From Bathymodiolus brooksi (lineage: Eukaryota > Mollusca > Bivalvia > Mytilida > Modiolidae), in assembly GCA_963680875.1 (NCBI GenBank), contig OY804589.1, positions 20,418,413-20,482,412 of the forward strand: 64,000 nt of DNA. Reading direction: 5' to 3'. Each line of letters opens with the position of its first letter. The first letter of the stretch is position 1. Positions 1 through 14,454 of this stretch are shown one piece after another. The notes beneath the pieces are model-generated. The model worked only from the letters and a program-made list of their open reading frames with translations, was not told where the DNA came from and ran no database searches. The position numbers and the translations under genes are program-made.

Positions 1-1450
1 CATGTCCTACTTGTATTAAGGACAGTCATGGTCAATGCGGTCTTTTATATGTCATATTTGTATAAAGGAAATTCATGGTAAATAAGGTCATTTATATGTC
101 ATATTTGTATATAGGAAATTCATGGTAAATAAGGTTTTTTATATGTCCTACTTGTATTAAGGACAATCATGGACAATAACATCTTTTATATGCCGTACTT
201 GTATTAAGGAAAGGCATAGTCAATAAGGTCTTTTGTAGGTCCTATTTGTATTAAGGACAGTCATGGTCAATAAGGTCATTAATATATCCTATTTGTATTA
301 AGGAAAGTCATGGTCTATAAGGTACTTTATATCTCCTATTTGTATTAAAGAAAGTCATGGTGAATAAGGTCTTGTATATGTCCTACTTGTATTAAGAACA
401 TTCATGGTCAATAAGGTCTTTTATATGTCCTACTTGTATTAAGGACAGTCATGTTCAATAAGGTCTTTTATATGTCCTACTGTATTAAGGACAGTCATAG
501 TCAATAAGGTATTTTATATGTCTTACTTGTATTAAGGAAAGTCATGGTCAATAAGGTCTTTTATATGTCCTACTGTATTAAGGACAGTCATATGCAATAA
601 GGTATTTTATATGTCTTACTTGTATTAAGGAAGGTCATGGTCAATAAGGTCCATTATATCTCCTATTTGTATTAAGGAAAGTCATGGTCAATAAGTTCTT
701 TTATATGTCCTACTTGTATTAAGGACGGTCATGCTCAATAAGGTTCTTTATATATCCAACTTGTATTAAGGACAGTCATCGTCAATAAGATCTGTTATAT
801 GTCCTACTTGTATTAAGGAAATTCATGGTCAATAAGGTCTTTTATATGTTCTACTTGTATTAATAACAGTCATGGTCAATAAGGTGTTGTATATGTCCTA
901 CTTGTATTAAGGAAAGTCATGGTCAATAAGGTCTGTTATATGCCATATTTGTATAAAACAGTCATGGTCAATAAGTTTTTTTTAGTCCTACTTGTATTAA
1001 AGACAGTCATGGTCAATAAGGTACTTTATATGTCCTATTTGTATCACGGAAATTCATGGTCAATAAGGTCGTTTATATGTCCTATTTGTATAAAGGACAG
1101 TCATGGTCAACAAGGATTGTTTTTATATCCTACTTGTATTAAAGACAGTCATGGTCAATAAGGTACTTTATATGTCCTATTTTTATTAAGGACAGTCATG
1201 GTCAACAAGATTCTTTTTATATCCTACTTGTATTAAAGACAGTCATGGACAATAAGGTACTTTATATGTCCTATTTTTATTAAGGACATTCATGGTCAAT
1301 AAGGCCTTTTATATGTCCTATTTCTATTAAGGACAGTCATGGTCAATAAGGTATTGTATATGTCCTACTTGTATTAAAGACAGTCATGGTCAATAAGGTA
1401 CTTAAGGTACTTTATATGTCCTATTTGTATTAAGGACAGTCATGGTCAAT

Positions 1451-1724
1451 ACTGTCATTTAGTGGTCATGTTAGTATCAAGGAAAGTATTGCTTGATAAG
1501 GTCCTTAAGTGGTAATTTTACTATGAATGATAGTTATGGTAGATTAGGTGGTGAAATCTTGATGAAAAGATGATTCTCATAGACGGTGTAAATATCTGCA
1601 AATAAATGTTCCACCTGTAAGGTACGTCATACGTATATTGTACACCTCGTAAAACTGCATTCAGATGATAAATTTGACTAAACACCACCTCTTTCTGATA
1701 TTATATACAAACCGCATAACTATA
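1451..1724 (+). repeat. Core element 1 (type A)
   Basis: Begins 'actgtcatttagtggtcatg' and ends 'accgcataactata'. The first 95 bp are two diverged 47-bp monomers; the remaining part is unrelated to the monomer. Type A diagnostic bases: 'gattagg', 'aaatttgac', 'tatacaaacc'. Confidence 0.95.
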
Positions 1725-2350
1725 TATTTGTATTAAGAACAGTCATGGTCAATGCGTCTTTTATATGTCATATTTGTATTAAGGAAAGTCATGGTCAATA
1801 AGGTTTTTTACATGTCCTACTTGTATTAAGGACAGTCATGGTCAATGCGGTCTTTTATATGTCATATTTGTATAAAGGAAATTCGTGGTCAATAAGGTTT
1901 TTTATATCTCCTACTTGTATTAAGGACAATCATGGTCAATAACATCTTTTATATGCCGTACTTGTATTAAGGAAAGGCATGGTCAATAAGGTCTTTGTAG
2001 GTCCTATTTGTATTAAGGACAGTCATGGTCAATAAGGTCATTAATATATCCTATTTGTATTAAGGAAAGTCATGGTCAATAAGGTACTTTATATCTCCTA
2101 TTTGTATTAAAGAAAGTCATGGTGAATAAGGTCTTGTATATGTCCTACTTGTATTAAGAACAGTCATGGTCAATAAGGTCTTTTATATGTCCTTCTTGTA
2201 TTAAGGAAAGTTATGGTCAATAAGATCTTTTATATGTCATATTTGTAAAAAGGACATTCTTGGTCAATAAGGTCCTTTATATATCCTATTTGTATTAAGG
2301 ACAGTCATGGTCAATAAGGTCTTTTATATGTCCTATTTCTATTAATGGAA

Positions 2351-2626
2351 AGTTAATATTTAGAACACTCATGATCAATACTGTCATTTAGTGGTCATGT
2401 TAGTATCAAGGACAGTCATGGTAAATAAGATCCTTCAGTGGTGGTCATGTTATTATCAAAGAGAGTCATCGGCAATAAGACTATTTAGTGGTCTTGTTAG
2501 TATTTAGAACACTCATGATCAATAAGGTCCCTTAGTGGTCATATTTGTATTAAAGACAAGCAGGGTCAATAAGGTCATTTATAGGTCATGTTAGTATCAA
2601 AACCAGTTATAAAGTCATTCGTATTC
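2351..2626 (+). repeat. Divergent monomer block, copy 1
   Basis: About six strongly diverged 47-bp-like units carrying 'ttagtggtcatgttagtat' in place of the usual 'ttatatgtcctacttgtat'. The same variant forms the first monomer of every core, so this block looks like the source or relic of the core's left part. Confidence 0.8.
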
Positions 2627-3589
2627 AGGACAGTCATGGTCAATAAGGTCTTTTATTTGTCCTACTGTATTAAGGACAGTCATAGTCAATAAGGTATTTT
2701 ATATGTCTTACTTGTATTAAGGAAGGTCATGGTCAATAAGGTCCTTTATATGTCCTATTTATATTAAGGAAAGTCATGGTCAATAAGGACTTTTATATCT
2801 CCTATTTGTAATAAGGACAGTCATAGTCAATAAGGTATTTTATATGTCTTACTTGTATTAAGGAAAGTCATGGTCAATAAGGTTTTTTATAACTCCTATT
2901 TGTATTAAGGACAGTCATGGTCAATAAGTTCTTTTATATGTCCTACTTGTATTAAGGAAATTCATGGTCAATAAGGTCCTTTATATCTCCTATTTGTATT
3001 AAGGAGAGTCATGGTCAATAAGTTCTTTTATATGTCCTATTTGTATTAAGGACAGTCATGGTCAATAAGGTACTTTATATGTCATATTTGAATTAAGGAA
3101 AGTCATGGTCAATACGGTCTTTTATATGTTCTACTTGTATTAAGAACAGTCATGGTCAATAAGGTGTTGTATATGTCCTACTTGTATTAAGGAAAGTCAT
3201 GGTCAATAAGGTCTGTTATATGCCATATTTGTATAAAAACAGTCATGGTCAATAAGTTTTTTTTAGTCCTACTTGTATTAAAGACAGTCATGGACAATAA
3301 GGTACTTTATATGTCCTATTTGTATCACGGAAATTCATGGTCAATAAGGTCGTTTATATGTCCTATTTGTATAAAGGACAGTCATGGTCAATAAGGTTTG
3401 TTTTTATATCCTATTTTTATTAAGGACATTCATGGTCAATAAGGCCTTTTATATGTCCTATTTGTATTAAGGACAGTCATGGTCAATAAGGTATTGTATA
3501 TGTCCTACTTGTATTAAAGACAGTCATGGTCAATAAGGTACTTAAGGTACTTTATATGTCCTATTTGTATTAGGAAAGTCATGGTCAAT

Positions 3590-3863
3590 ACTGTCATTTA
3601 GTGGTCATGTTAGTATCAAGGAAAGTATTGCTTGATAAGGTCCTTAAGTGGTAATTTTACTATGAATGATAGTTATGGTAGATAAGGTGGTGAAATCTTG
3701 ATGAAAAGATGATTCTCATAGACGGTGTAAATATCTGCAAATAAATGTTCCACCTGTAAGGTACGTCATACGTATATTGTACACCTCGTAAAACTGCATT
3801 CAGATGATAAATGTGACTAAACACCACCTCTTTCTGATATTATATGCAAACCGCATAACTATA
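3590..3863 (+). repeat. Core element 2 (type B)
   Basis: Type B diagnostic bases: 'gataagg', 'aaatgtgac', 'tatgcaaacc'. It is preceded by the short 'tattaggaaag' monomer instead of 'tattaaggacag'. Confidence 0.95.
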
Positions 3864-4980
3864 TATTTGTATTAAGAACAGTCATGGTCAATGCGGTCTT
3901 TTATATGTCATATTTGTATTAAGGAAAGTCATGGTCAATAAGGTTTTTTACATGTCCTACTTGTATTAAGGACAGTCATGGTCAATGCGGTCTTTTATAT
4001 GTCATATTTGTATAAAGGAAATTCATGGTCAATACGGTCTGTTATATGTCATATTTGTATAAAGAAAATTCATGGTCAATAAGGTTTTTTATATGTCCTT
4101 CTTGTATTAAGGACAATCATGGTCAATAACATCTTTTAGATGCCGTACTTGTATTAAGGAAAGGCATGGTCAATAAGGTCTTTTGTAGGTCCTCTTTGTA
4201 TTAAGGACAGTCATGGTCAATAAGGTCATTAATATATCCTTTTTGTATTAAGGAAAGTCATGGTCAATAAGGTATTTTATATGTCCTATTTGTATAAAGG
4301 ACAGTCATGGTCAACAAGGTTTGTTTTTATATCCTACTTGTATTAAGGAAATTCATGGTCAATAAGGTCTTTTATATGTTCTACTTGTATTAATAACAGT
4401 CATGGTCAATAAGGTGTTGTATATGTCCTACTTGTATTAAGGAAAGTCATGGTCAATAAGGTCTGTTATATGCCATATTTGTATAAAACAGTCATGGTCA
4501 ATAAGTTTTTTTTAGTCCTACTTGTATTAAAGACAGTCATGGTCAATAAGGTACTTTATATGTCCTATTTGTATCACGGAAATTCATGGTCAATAAGGTC
4601 GTTTATATGTCCTATTTGTATAAAGGACAGTCATGGTCAACAAGGATTGTTTTTATATCCTACTTGTATTAAAGACAGTCATGGTCAATAAGGTACTTTA
4701 TATGTCCTATTTTTATTAAGGACAGTCATGGTCAACAAGATTCTTTTTATATCCTACTTGTATTAAAGACAGTCATGGACAATAAGGTACTTTATATGTC
4801 CTATTTTTATTAAGGACATTCATGGTCAATAAGGCCTTTTATATGTCCTATTTCTATTAAGGACAGTCATGGTCAATAAGGTATTGTATATGTCCTACTT
4901 GTATTAAAGACAGTCATGGTCAATAAGGTACTTAAGGTACTTTATATGTCCTATTTGTATTAAGGACAGTCATGGTCAAT

Positions 4981-5254
4981 ACTGTCATTTAGTGGTCATG
5001 TTAGTATCAAGGAAAGTATTGCTTGATAAGGTCCTTAAGTGGTAATTTTACTATGAATGATAGTTATGGTAGATTAGGTGGTGAAATCTTGATGAAAAGA
5101 TGATTCTCATAGACGGTGTAAATATCTGCAAATAAATGTTCCACCTGTAAGGTACGTCATACGTATATTGTACACCTCGTAAAACTGCATTCAGATGATA
5201 AATTTGACTAAACACCACCTCTTTCTGATATTATATACAAACCGCATAACTATA
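4981..5254 (+). repeat. Core element 3 (type A)
   Basis: Offset copy of core 1 within the 3.5-kb duplication. It is followed by 'aatgcgtc', which lacks one G compared with the 'aatgcggtc' after type B cores. Confidence 0.95.
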
Positions 5255-5880
5255 TATTTGTATTAAGAACAGTCATGGTCAATGCGTCTTTTATATGTCA
5301 TATTTGTATTAAGGAAAGTCATGGTCAATAAGGTTTTTTACATGTCCTACTTGTATTAAGGACAGTCATGGTCAATGCGGTCTTTTATATGTCATATTTG
5401 TATAAAGGAAATTCGTGGTCAATAAGGTTTTTTATATCTCCTACTTGTATTAAGGACAATCATGGTCAATAACATCTTTTATATGCCGTACTTGTATTAA
5501 GGAAAGGCATGGTCAATAAGGTCTTTGTAGGTCCTATTTGTATTAAGGACAGTCATGGTCAATAAGGTCATTAATATATCCTATTTGTATTAAGGAAAGT
5601 CATGGTCAATAAGGTACTTTATATCTCCTATTTGTATTAAAGAAAGTCATGGTGAATAAGGTCTTGTATATGTCCTACTTGTATTAAGAACAGTCATGGT
5701 CAATAAGGTCTTTTATATGTCCTTCTTGTATTAAGGAAAGTTATGGTCAATAAGATCTTTTATATGTCATATTTGTAAAAAGGACATTCTTGGTCAATAA
5801 GGTCCTTTATATATCCTATTTGTATTAAGGACAGTCATGGTCAATAAGGTCTTTTATATGTCCTATTTCTATTAATGGAA

Positions 5881-6156
5881 AGTTAATATTTAGAACACTC
5901 ATGATCAATACTGTCATTTAGTGGTCATGTTAGTATCAAGGACAGTCATGGTAAATAAGATCCTTCAGTGGTGGTCATGTTATTATCAAAGAGAGTCATC
6001 GGCAATAAGACTATTTAGTGGTCTTGTTAGTATTTAGAACACTCATGATCAATAAGGTCCCTTAGTGGTCATATTTGTATTAAAGACAAGCAGGGTCAAT
6101 AAGGTCATTTATAGGTCATGTTAGTATCAAAACCAGTTATAAAGTCATTCGTATTC
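5881..6156 (+). repeat. Divergent monomer block, copy 2
   Basis: Copy of the 2351-2626 block at +3530 bp. No third copy was seen in the window, so this monomer subtype is confined to the left 8 kb apart from the cores. Confidence 0.8.
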
Positions 6157-7119
6157 AGGACAGTCATGGTCAATAAGGTCTTTTATTTGTCCTACTGTAT
6201 TAAGGACAGTCATAGTCAATAAGGTATTTTATATGTCTTACTTGTATTAAGGAAGGTCATGGTCAATAAGGTCCTTTATATGTCCTATTTATATTAAGGA
6301 AAGTCATGGTCAATAAGGACTTTTATATCTCCTATTTGTAATAAGGACAGTCATAGTCAATAAGGTATTTTATATGTCTTACTTGTATTAAGGAAAGTCA
6401 TGGTCAATAAGGTTTTTTATAACTCCTATTTGTATTAAGGACAGTCATGGTCAATAAGTTCTTTTATATGTCCTACTTGTATTAAGGAAATTCATGGTCA
6501 ATAAGGTCCTTTATATCTCCTATTTGTATTAAGGAGAGTCATGGTCAATAAGTTCTTTTATATGTCCTATTTGTATTAAGGACAGTCATGGTCAATAAGG
6601 TACTTTATATGTCATATTTGAATTAAGGAAAGTCATGGTCAATACGGTCTTTTATATGTTCTACTTGTATTAAGAACAGTCATGGTCAATAAGGTGTTGT
6701 ATATGTCCTACTTGTATTAAGGAAAGTCATGGTCAATAAGGTCTGTTATATGCCATATTTGTATAAAAACAGTCATGGTCAATAAGTTTTTTTTAGTCCT
6801 ACTTGTATTAAAGACAGTCATGGACAATAAGGTACTTTATATGTCCTATTTGTATCACGGAAATTCATGGTCAATAAGGTCGTTTATATGTCCTATTTGT
6901 ATAAAGGACAGTCATGGTCAATAAGGTTTGTTTTTATATCCTATTTTTATTAAGGACATTCATGGTCAATAAGGCCTTTTATATGTCCTATTTGTATTAA
7001 GGACAGTCATGGTCAATAAGGTATTGTATATGTCCTACTTGTATTAAAGACAGTCATGGTCAATAAGGTACTTAAGGTACTTTATATGTCCTATTTGTAT
7101 TAGGAAAGTCATGGTCAAT

Positions 7120-7393
7120 ACTGTCATTTAGTGGTCATGTTAGTATCAAGGAAAGTATTGCTTGATAAGGTCCTTAAGTGGTAATTTTACTATGAATGAT
7201 AGTTATGGTAGATAAGGTGGTGAAATCTTGATGAAAAGATGATTCTCATAGACGGTGTAAATATCTGCAAATAAATGTTCCACCTGTAAGGTACGTCATA
7301 CGTATATTGTACACCTCGTAAAACTGCATTCAGATGATAAATGTGACTAAACACCACCTCTTTCTGATATTATATGCAAACCGCATAACTATA
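7120..7393 (+). repeat. Core element 4 (type B)
   Basis: Offset copy of core 2, with the same 'tattaggaaag' preceding monomer and 'aatgcggtc' following. Confidence 0.95.
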
Positions 7394-8416
7394 TATTTGT
7401 ATTAAGAACAGTCATGGTCAATGCGGTCTTTTATATGTCATATTTGTATTAAGGAAAGTCATGGTCAATAAGGTTTTTTACATGTCCTACTTGTATTAAG
7501 GACAGTCATGGTCAATGCGGTCTTTTATATGTCATATTTGTATAAAGGAAATTCATGGTCAATACGGTCTGTTATATGTCATATTTGTATAAAGAAAATT
7601 CATGGTCAATAAGGTTTTTTATATGTCCTTCTTGTATTAAGGACAATCATGGTCAATAACATCTTTTAGATGCCGTACTTGTATTAAGGAAAGGCATGGT
7701 CAATAAGGTCTTTTGTAGGTCCTATTTGTATTAAGGACAGTCATGGTCAATAAGGTCATTAATATATCCTTTTTGTATTAAGGAAAGTCATGGTCAATAA
7801 GGTATTTTATATGTCCTATTTGTATTAAGGACAGTCATGGTCAATAAGGTACTTTATATATCATATTGGTATTAAGGAAAGTCATGGTCAATAAGGTCTT
7901 TTATATGTTCTACTTGTATTAATAACAGTCATGGTCAATAAGGTGTTGTATATGTCCTACTTGTATTAAGGAAAGTCATGGTCAATAAGGTCTGTTATAT
8001 GCCATATTTGTATAAAAACAGTCATGGTCAATAAGTTTTTTTTAGTCCTACTTGTATTAAAGACAGTCATGGACAATAAGGTACTTTATATGTCCTATTT
8101 GTATCACGGAAATTCATGGTCAATAAGGTCGCTTATATGTCCTATTTGTATAAAGGACAGTCATGGTCAACAAGGTTTGTTTTTATATCCTACTTGTATT
8201 AAAGACAGTCATGGACAATAAGGTACTTTATATGTCCTATTTTTATTAAGGACATTCATGGTCAATAAGGCCTTTTATATGTCCTATTTCTATTAAGGAC
8301 AGTCATGGTCAATAAGGTATTGTATATGTCCTACTTGTATTAAAGACAGTCATGGTCAATAAGGTACTTAAGGTACTTTATATGTCCTATTTGTATTAAG
8401 GACAGTCATGGTCAAT

Positions 8417-8690
8417 ACTGTCATTTAGTGGTCATGTTAGTATCAAGGAAAGTATTGCTTGATAAGGTCCTTAAGTGGTAATTTTACTATGAATGATAGT
8501 TATGGTAGATTAGGTGGTGAAATCTTGATGAAAAGATGATTCTCATAGACGGTGTAAATATCTGCAAATAAATGTTCCACCTGTAAGGTACGTCATACGT
8601 ATATTGTACACCTCGTAAAACTGCATTCAGATGATAAATTTGACTAAACACCACCTCTTTCTGATATTATATACAAACCGCATAACTATA
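8417..8690 (+). repeat. Core element 5 (type A)
   Basis: Type A at all three diagnostic sites; lies 1297 bp after core 4, one of the shorter spacings. The 393-bp pre-core module starts at 8024. Confidence 0.95.
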
Positions 8691-10552
8691 TATTTGTATT
8701 AAGAACAGTCATGGTCAATGCGTCTTTTATATGTCATATTTGTATTAAGGAAAGTCATGGTCAATAAGGTTTTTTACATGTCCTACTTGTATTAAGGACA
8801 GTCATGGTCAATGCGGTCTTTTATATGTCATATTTGTATAAAGGAAATTCGTGGTCAATAAGGTTTTTTATATCTCCTACTTGTATTAAGGACAATCATG
8901 GTCAATAACATCTTTTATATGCCGTACTTGTATTAAGGAAAGGCATGGTCAATAAGGTCTTTGTAGGTCCTATTTGTATTAAGGACAGTCATGGTCAATA
9001 AGGTCATTAATATATCCTATTTGTATTAAGGAAAGTCATGGTCAATAAGGTACTTTATATCTCCTATTTGTATTAAAGAAAGTCATGGTGAATAAGGTCT
9101 TGTATATGTCCTACTTGTATTAAGAACAGTCATTGTCAATAAGGTCTTTTATATGTCCTTCTTGTGTTAAGGACAGTCATGGTCAATAAGGTCTTTTATA
9201 TGTCCTACTGTATTAAGGACAGTCATAGTCAATAAGGTATGTTATATGTCTTACTTGTATTAAGGAAGGTCATGGTCAATAAGGTCCTTTATATGTCCTA
9301 TTTATATTAAGGAAAGTCATGGTCAATAAGGACTTTTATATCTCCTATTTGTATTAAGGACAGTCATAGTCAATAAGGTATTTTATATGTCTTACTTGTA
9401 TTAAGGAAAGTCATGGTCAATAAGGTTTTTTATATCTCCTATTTGTATTAAGGACAGTCATGGTCAATAAGTTCTTTTATATGTCCTACTTGTATTAAGG
9501 ACGGTCATGTTCAATAAGGTCTTTTATATGTCCTACTGTATTAAGGACAGTCATAGTCAATAAGGTATTTTATATGTCTTACTTGTATTAAGGAAAGTCA
9601 TGGTCAATAAGGTCTTTTATATGTCCTACTGTATTAAGGACAGTCATAGTCAATAAGGTATTTTATATGTCTTACTTGTATTAAGGAAGGTCATGGTCAA
9701 TAAGGTCCATTATATCTCCTATTTGTATTAAGGACAGTCATGGTCAATAAGTTCTTTTATATGTCCTACTTGTATTAAGGACGGTCATGCTCAATAAGGT
9801 TCTTTATATATCCAACTTGTATTAAGGACAGTCATCGTCAATAAGATATGTTATATGTCCTACTTGTATTAAGGAAATTCATGGTCAATAAGGTCCTTTA
9901 TATCTCCTATTTGTATTAAGGAGAGGCATGGTCAATACGTTCTTTTATATGTCCTATTTGTATTAAGGACAGTCATGGTCAATAAGGTACTTTATATGTC
10001 ATATTTGTATTAAGGAAAGTCGTGGTCAATAAGGTCTTTTATATGTTCTACTTGTATTAATAACAGTCATGGTCAATAAGGTGTTGTATATGTCCTACTT
10101 GTATTAAGGAAAGTCATGGTCAATAAGGTCTGTTATATGCCATATTTGTATAAAACAGTCATGGTCAATAAGTTTTTTTTAGTCCTACTTGTATTAAAGA
10201 CAGTCATGATCAATAAGGTACTTTATATGTCCTATTTGTATCACGGAAATTCATGGTCAATAAGGTCGTTTATATGTCCTATTTGTATTAAGGACAGTCA
10301 TGGTCAACAAGATTCTTTTTATATCCTACTTGTATTAAAGACAGTCATGGACAATAAGGTACTTTATATGTCCTATTTTTATTAAGGACATTCATGGTCA
10401 ATAAGGCCTTTTATATGTCCTATTTCTATTAAGGACAGTCATGGTCAATAAGGTATTGTATATGTCCTACTTGTATTAAAGACAGTCATGGTCAATAAGG
10501 TACTTAAGGTACTTTATATGTCCTATTTGTATTAAGGACAGTCATGGTCAAT

Positions 10553-10826
10553 ACTGTCATTTAGTGGTCATGTTAGTATCAAGGAAAGTATTGCTTGATA
10601 AGGTCCTTAAGTGGTAATTTTACTATGAATGATAGTTATGGTAGATTAGGTGGTGAAATCTTGATGAAAAGATGATTCTCATAGACGGTGTAAATATCTG
10701 CAAATAAATGTTCCACCTGTAAGGTACGTCATACGTATATTGTACACCTCGTAAAACTGCATTCAGATGATAAATTTGACTAAACACCACCTCTTTCTGA
10801 TATTATATACAAACCGCATAACTATA
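10553..10826 (+). repeat. Core element 6 (type A)
   Basis: Type A. It follows another type A core, breaking the A-B alternation seen in cores 1-5. Its pre-core module starts at 10116, 437 bp upstream. Confidence 0.95.
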
Positions 10827-12316
10827 TATTTGTATTAAGAACAGTCATGGTCAATGCGTCTTTTATATGTCATATTTGTATTAAGGAAAGTCATGGTCAA
10901 TAAGGTTTTTTACATGTCCTACTTGTATTAAGGACAGTCATGGTCAATGCGGTCTTTTATATGTCATATTTGTATAAAGGAAATTCGTGGTCAATAAGGT
11001 TTTTTATATCTCCTACTTGTATTAAGGACAATCATGGTCAATAACATCTTTTATATGCCGTACTTGTATTAAGGAAAGGCATGGTCAATAAGGTCTTTGT
11101 AGGTCCTATTTGTATTAAGGACAGTCATGGTCAATAAGGTCATTAATATATCCTATTTGTATTAAGGAAAGTCATGGTCAATAAGGTACTTTATATCTCC
11201 TATTTGTATTAAAGAAAGTCATGGTGAATAAGTTCTTGTATATGTCCTACTTGTATTAAGAACAGTCATGGTCAATAAGGTCTTTTATATGTCCTTCTTG
11301 TGTTAAGGACAGTCATGGTCAATAAGGTCTTTTATATGTCCTACTGTATTAAGGACAGTCATAGTCAATAAGGTATTTTATATGTCTTACTTGTATTAAG
11401 GAAGGTCATGGTCAATAAGGTCCTTTATATGTCCTATTTATATTAAGGAAAGTCATGGTCAATAAGGACTTTTATATCTCCTATTTGTATTAAGGACAGT
11501 CATAGTCAATAAGGTATTTTATATGTCTTACTTGTATTAAGGAAAGTCATGGTCAATAAGGTTTTTTATATCTCCTATTTGTATTAAGGACAGTCATGGT
11601 CAATAAGTTCTTTTATATGTCCTACTTGTATTAAGGAAATTCATGGTCAATAAGGTCCTTTATATCTCCTATTTGTATTAAGGAGAGTCATGGTCAATAA
11701 GTTCTTTTATATGTCCTATTTGTATTAAGGACAGTCATGGTCAATAAGGTACTTTATATGTCATATTTGAATTAAGGAAAGTCATGGTCAATACGGTCTT
11801 TTATATGTTCTACTTGTATTAAGAACAGTCATGGTCAATAAGGTGTTGTATATGTCCTACTTGTATTAAGGAAAGTCATGGTCAATAAGGTCTTTTATAT
11901 GCCATATTTGTATAAAAACAGTCATGGTCAATAAGTTTTTTTTAGTCCTTCTTGTATTAAAGACAGTCATGGTCAATAAGGTACTTTATATGTCCTATTT
12001 GTATCACGGAAATTCATGGTCAATAAGGTCGTTTATATGTCCTATTTGTATAAAGGACAGTCATGGTCAACAAGGTTTGTTTTTATATCCTACTTGTATT
12101 AAAGACAGTCATGGTCAATAAGGTACTTTATATGTCCTATTTTTATTAAGGACATTCATGGTCAATAAGGCCTTTTATATGTCCTATTTGTATTAAGGAC
12201 AGTCATGGTCAATAAGGTATTTTATATGTCCTACTTGTATTAAAGACAGTCATGGTCAATAAGGTACTTAAGGTACTTTATATGTCCTATTTGTATTAAG
12301 GACAGTCATGGTCAAT

Positions 12317-12590
12317 ACTGTCATTTAGTGGTCATGTTAGTATCAAGGAAAGTATTGCTTGATAAGGTCCTTAAGTGGTAATTTTACTATGAATGATAGT
12401 TATGGTAGATAAGGTGGTGAAATCTTGATGAAAAGATGATTCTCATAGACGGTGTAAATATCTGCAAATAAATGTTCCACCTGTAAGGTACGTCATACGT
12501 ATATTGTACACCTCGTAAAACTGCATTCAGATGATAAATGTGACTAAACACCACCTCTTTCTGATATTATATGCAAACCGCATAACTATA
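12317..12590 (+). repeat. Core element 7 (type B)
   Basis: Type B at all three diagnostic sites, but preceded by the full 'tattaaggacag' monomer, unlike cores 2 and 4. Confidence 0.95.
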
Positions 12591-14454
12591 TATTTGTATT
12601 AAGAACAGTCATGGTCAATGCGGTCTTTTATATGTCATATTTGTATTAAGGAAAGTCATGGTCAATAAGGTTTTTTACATGTCCTACTTGTATTAAGGAC
12701 AGTCATGGTCAATGCGGTCTTTTATATGTCATATTTGTATAAAGGAAATTCGTGGTCAATAAGGTTTTTTATATCTCCTACTTGTATTAAGGACAATCAT
12801 GGTCAATAACATCTTTTATATGCCGTACTTGTATTAAGGAAAGGCATGGTCAATAAGGTCTTTGTAGGTCCTATTTGTATTAAGGACAGTCATGGTCAAT
12901 AAGGTCATTAATATATCCTATTTGTATTAAGGAAAGTCATGGTCAATAAGGTACTTTATATCTCCTATTTGTATTAAAGAAAGTCATGGTGAATAAGGTC
13001 TTGTATATGTCCTACTTGTATTAAGAACAGTCATGGTCAATAAGGTCTTTTATATGTCCTTCTTGTGTTAAGGACAGTCATGGTCAATAAGGTCTTTTAT
13101 ATGTCCTACTGTATTAAGGACAGTCATAGTCAATAAGGTATGTTATATGTCTTACTTGTATTAAGGAAGGTCATGGTCAATAAGGTCCTTTATATGTCCT
13201 ATTTATATTAAGGAAAGTCATGGTCAATAAGGACTTTTATATCTCCTATTTGTATTAAGGACAGTCATAGTCAATAAGGTATTTTATATGTCTTACTTGT
13301 ATTAAGGAAAGTCATGGTCAATAAGGTTTTTTATATCTCCTATTTGTATTAAGGACAGCCATGGTCAATAAGTTCTTTTATATGTCCTACTTGTATTAAG
13401 GACGGTCATGTTCAATAAGGTCTTTTATATGTCCTACTGTATTAAGGACAGTCATAGTCAATAAGGTATTTTATATGTCTTACTTGTATTAAGGAAAGTC
13501 ATGGTCAATAAGGTTTTTTATATCTCCTATTTGTATTAAGGACAGCCATGGTCAATAAGTTCTTTTATATGTCTTACTTGTATTAAGGAAGGTCATGGTC
13601 AATAAGGTCCATTATATCTCCTATTTGTATTAAGGACAGTCATGGTCAATAAGTTCTTTTATATGTCCTACTTGTATTAAGGACGTTCATGCTCAATAAG
13701 GTTCTTTATATATCCAACTTGTATTAAGGACAGTCATCGTCAATAAGATCTGTTATATGTCCTACTTGTATTAAGGAAATTCATGGTCAATAAGGTCCTT
13801 TATATCTCCTATTTGTATTAAGGAGAGGCATGGTCAATACGTTCTTTTATATGTCCTATTTGTATTAAGGACAGTCATGGTCAATAAGGTACTTTATATG
13901 TCATATTTGTATTAAGGAAAGTCGTGGTCAATAAGGTCTTTTATATGTTCTACTTGTATTAATAACAGTCATGGTCAATAAGGTGTTGTATATGTCCTAC
14001 TTGTATTAAGGAAAGTCATGGTCAATAAGGTCTGTTATATGCCATATTTGTATAAAACAGTCATGGTCAATAAGTTTTTTTTAGTCCTACTTGTATTAAA
14101 GACAGTCATGGTCAATAAGGTACTTTATATGTCCTATTTGTATCACGGAAATTCATGGTCAATAAGGTCGTTAATATGTCCTATTTGTATTAAGGACAGT
14201 CATGGTCAACAAGATTCTTTTTATATCCTACTTGTATTAAAGACAGTCATGGACAATAAGGTACTTTATATGTCCTATTTTTATTAAGGACATTCATGGT
14301 CAATAAGGCCTTTTATATGTCCTATTTCTATTAAGGACAGTCATGGTCAATAAGGTATTGTATATGTCCTACTTGTATTAAAGACAGTCATGGTCAATAA
14401 GGTACTTAAGGTACTTTATATGTCCTATTTGTATTAAGGACAGTCATGGTCAAT

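Larger units (their letters stand above)
800..4293 (+). repeat. 3.5-kb higher-order repeat, copy 1
   Basis: This block matches 4330-7823 at a constant offset of 3530 bp, including rare variants and the divergent block at 2351-2626. It contains cores 1 and 2, one of each core subtype. A visible difference is C at 4194 where the second copy has A (cctc versus ccta). Confidence 0.9.
4330..7823 (+). repeat. 3.5-kb higher-order repeat, copy 2
   Basis: Second copy of the 3530-bp-offset duplication, with cores 3 and 4. The join between copies (4294-4329) is a recombinant stretch carrying the 'gtcaacaagg' monomer variant that is otherwise found just before cores. This points to exchange inside monomers rather than at the core. 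Confidence 0.9.
8847..12748 (+). repeat. 3902-bp higher-order repeat, copy 1
   Basis: Matches 12749-16650 at an offset of 3902 bp; boundaries are approximate because flanking monomers are also similar. Contains cores 6 and 7, spaced 1764 bp. An unusual 'tgtgttaagg' monomer near 9170 recurs at the offset position near 13073. Confidence 0.85.

Noticed and set aside
1451..1724. Helitron terminus in the core
   Set aside because: The core ends 'aactata' and not in CTRR, and no hairpin just before the end was evident; the resemblance is architectural only.
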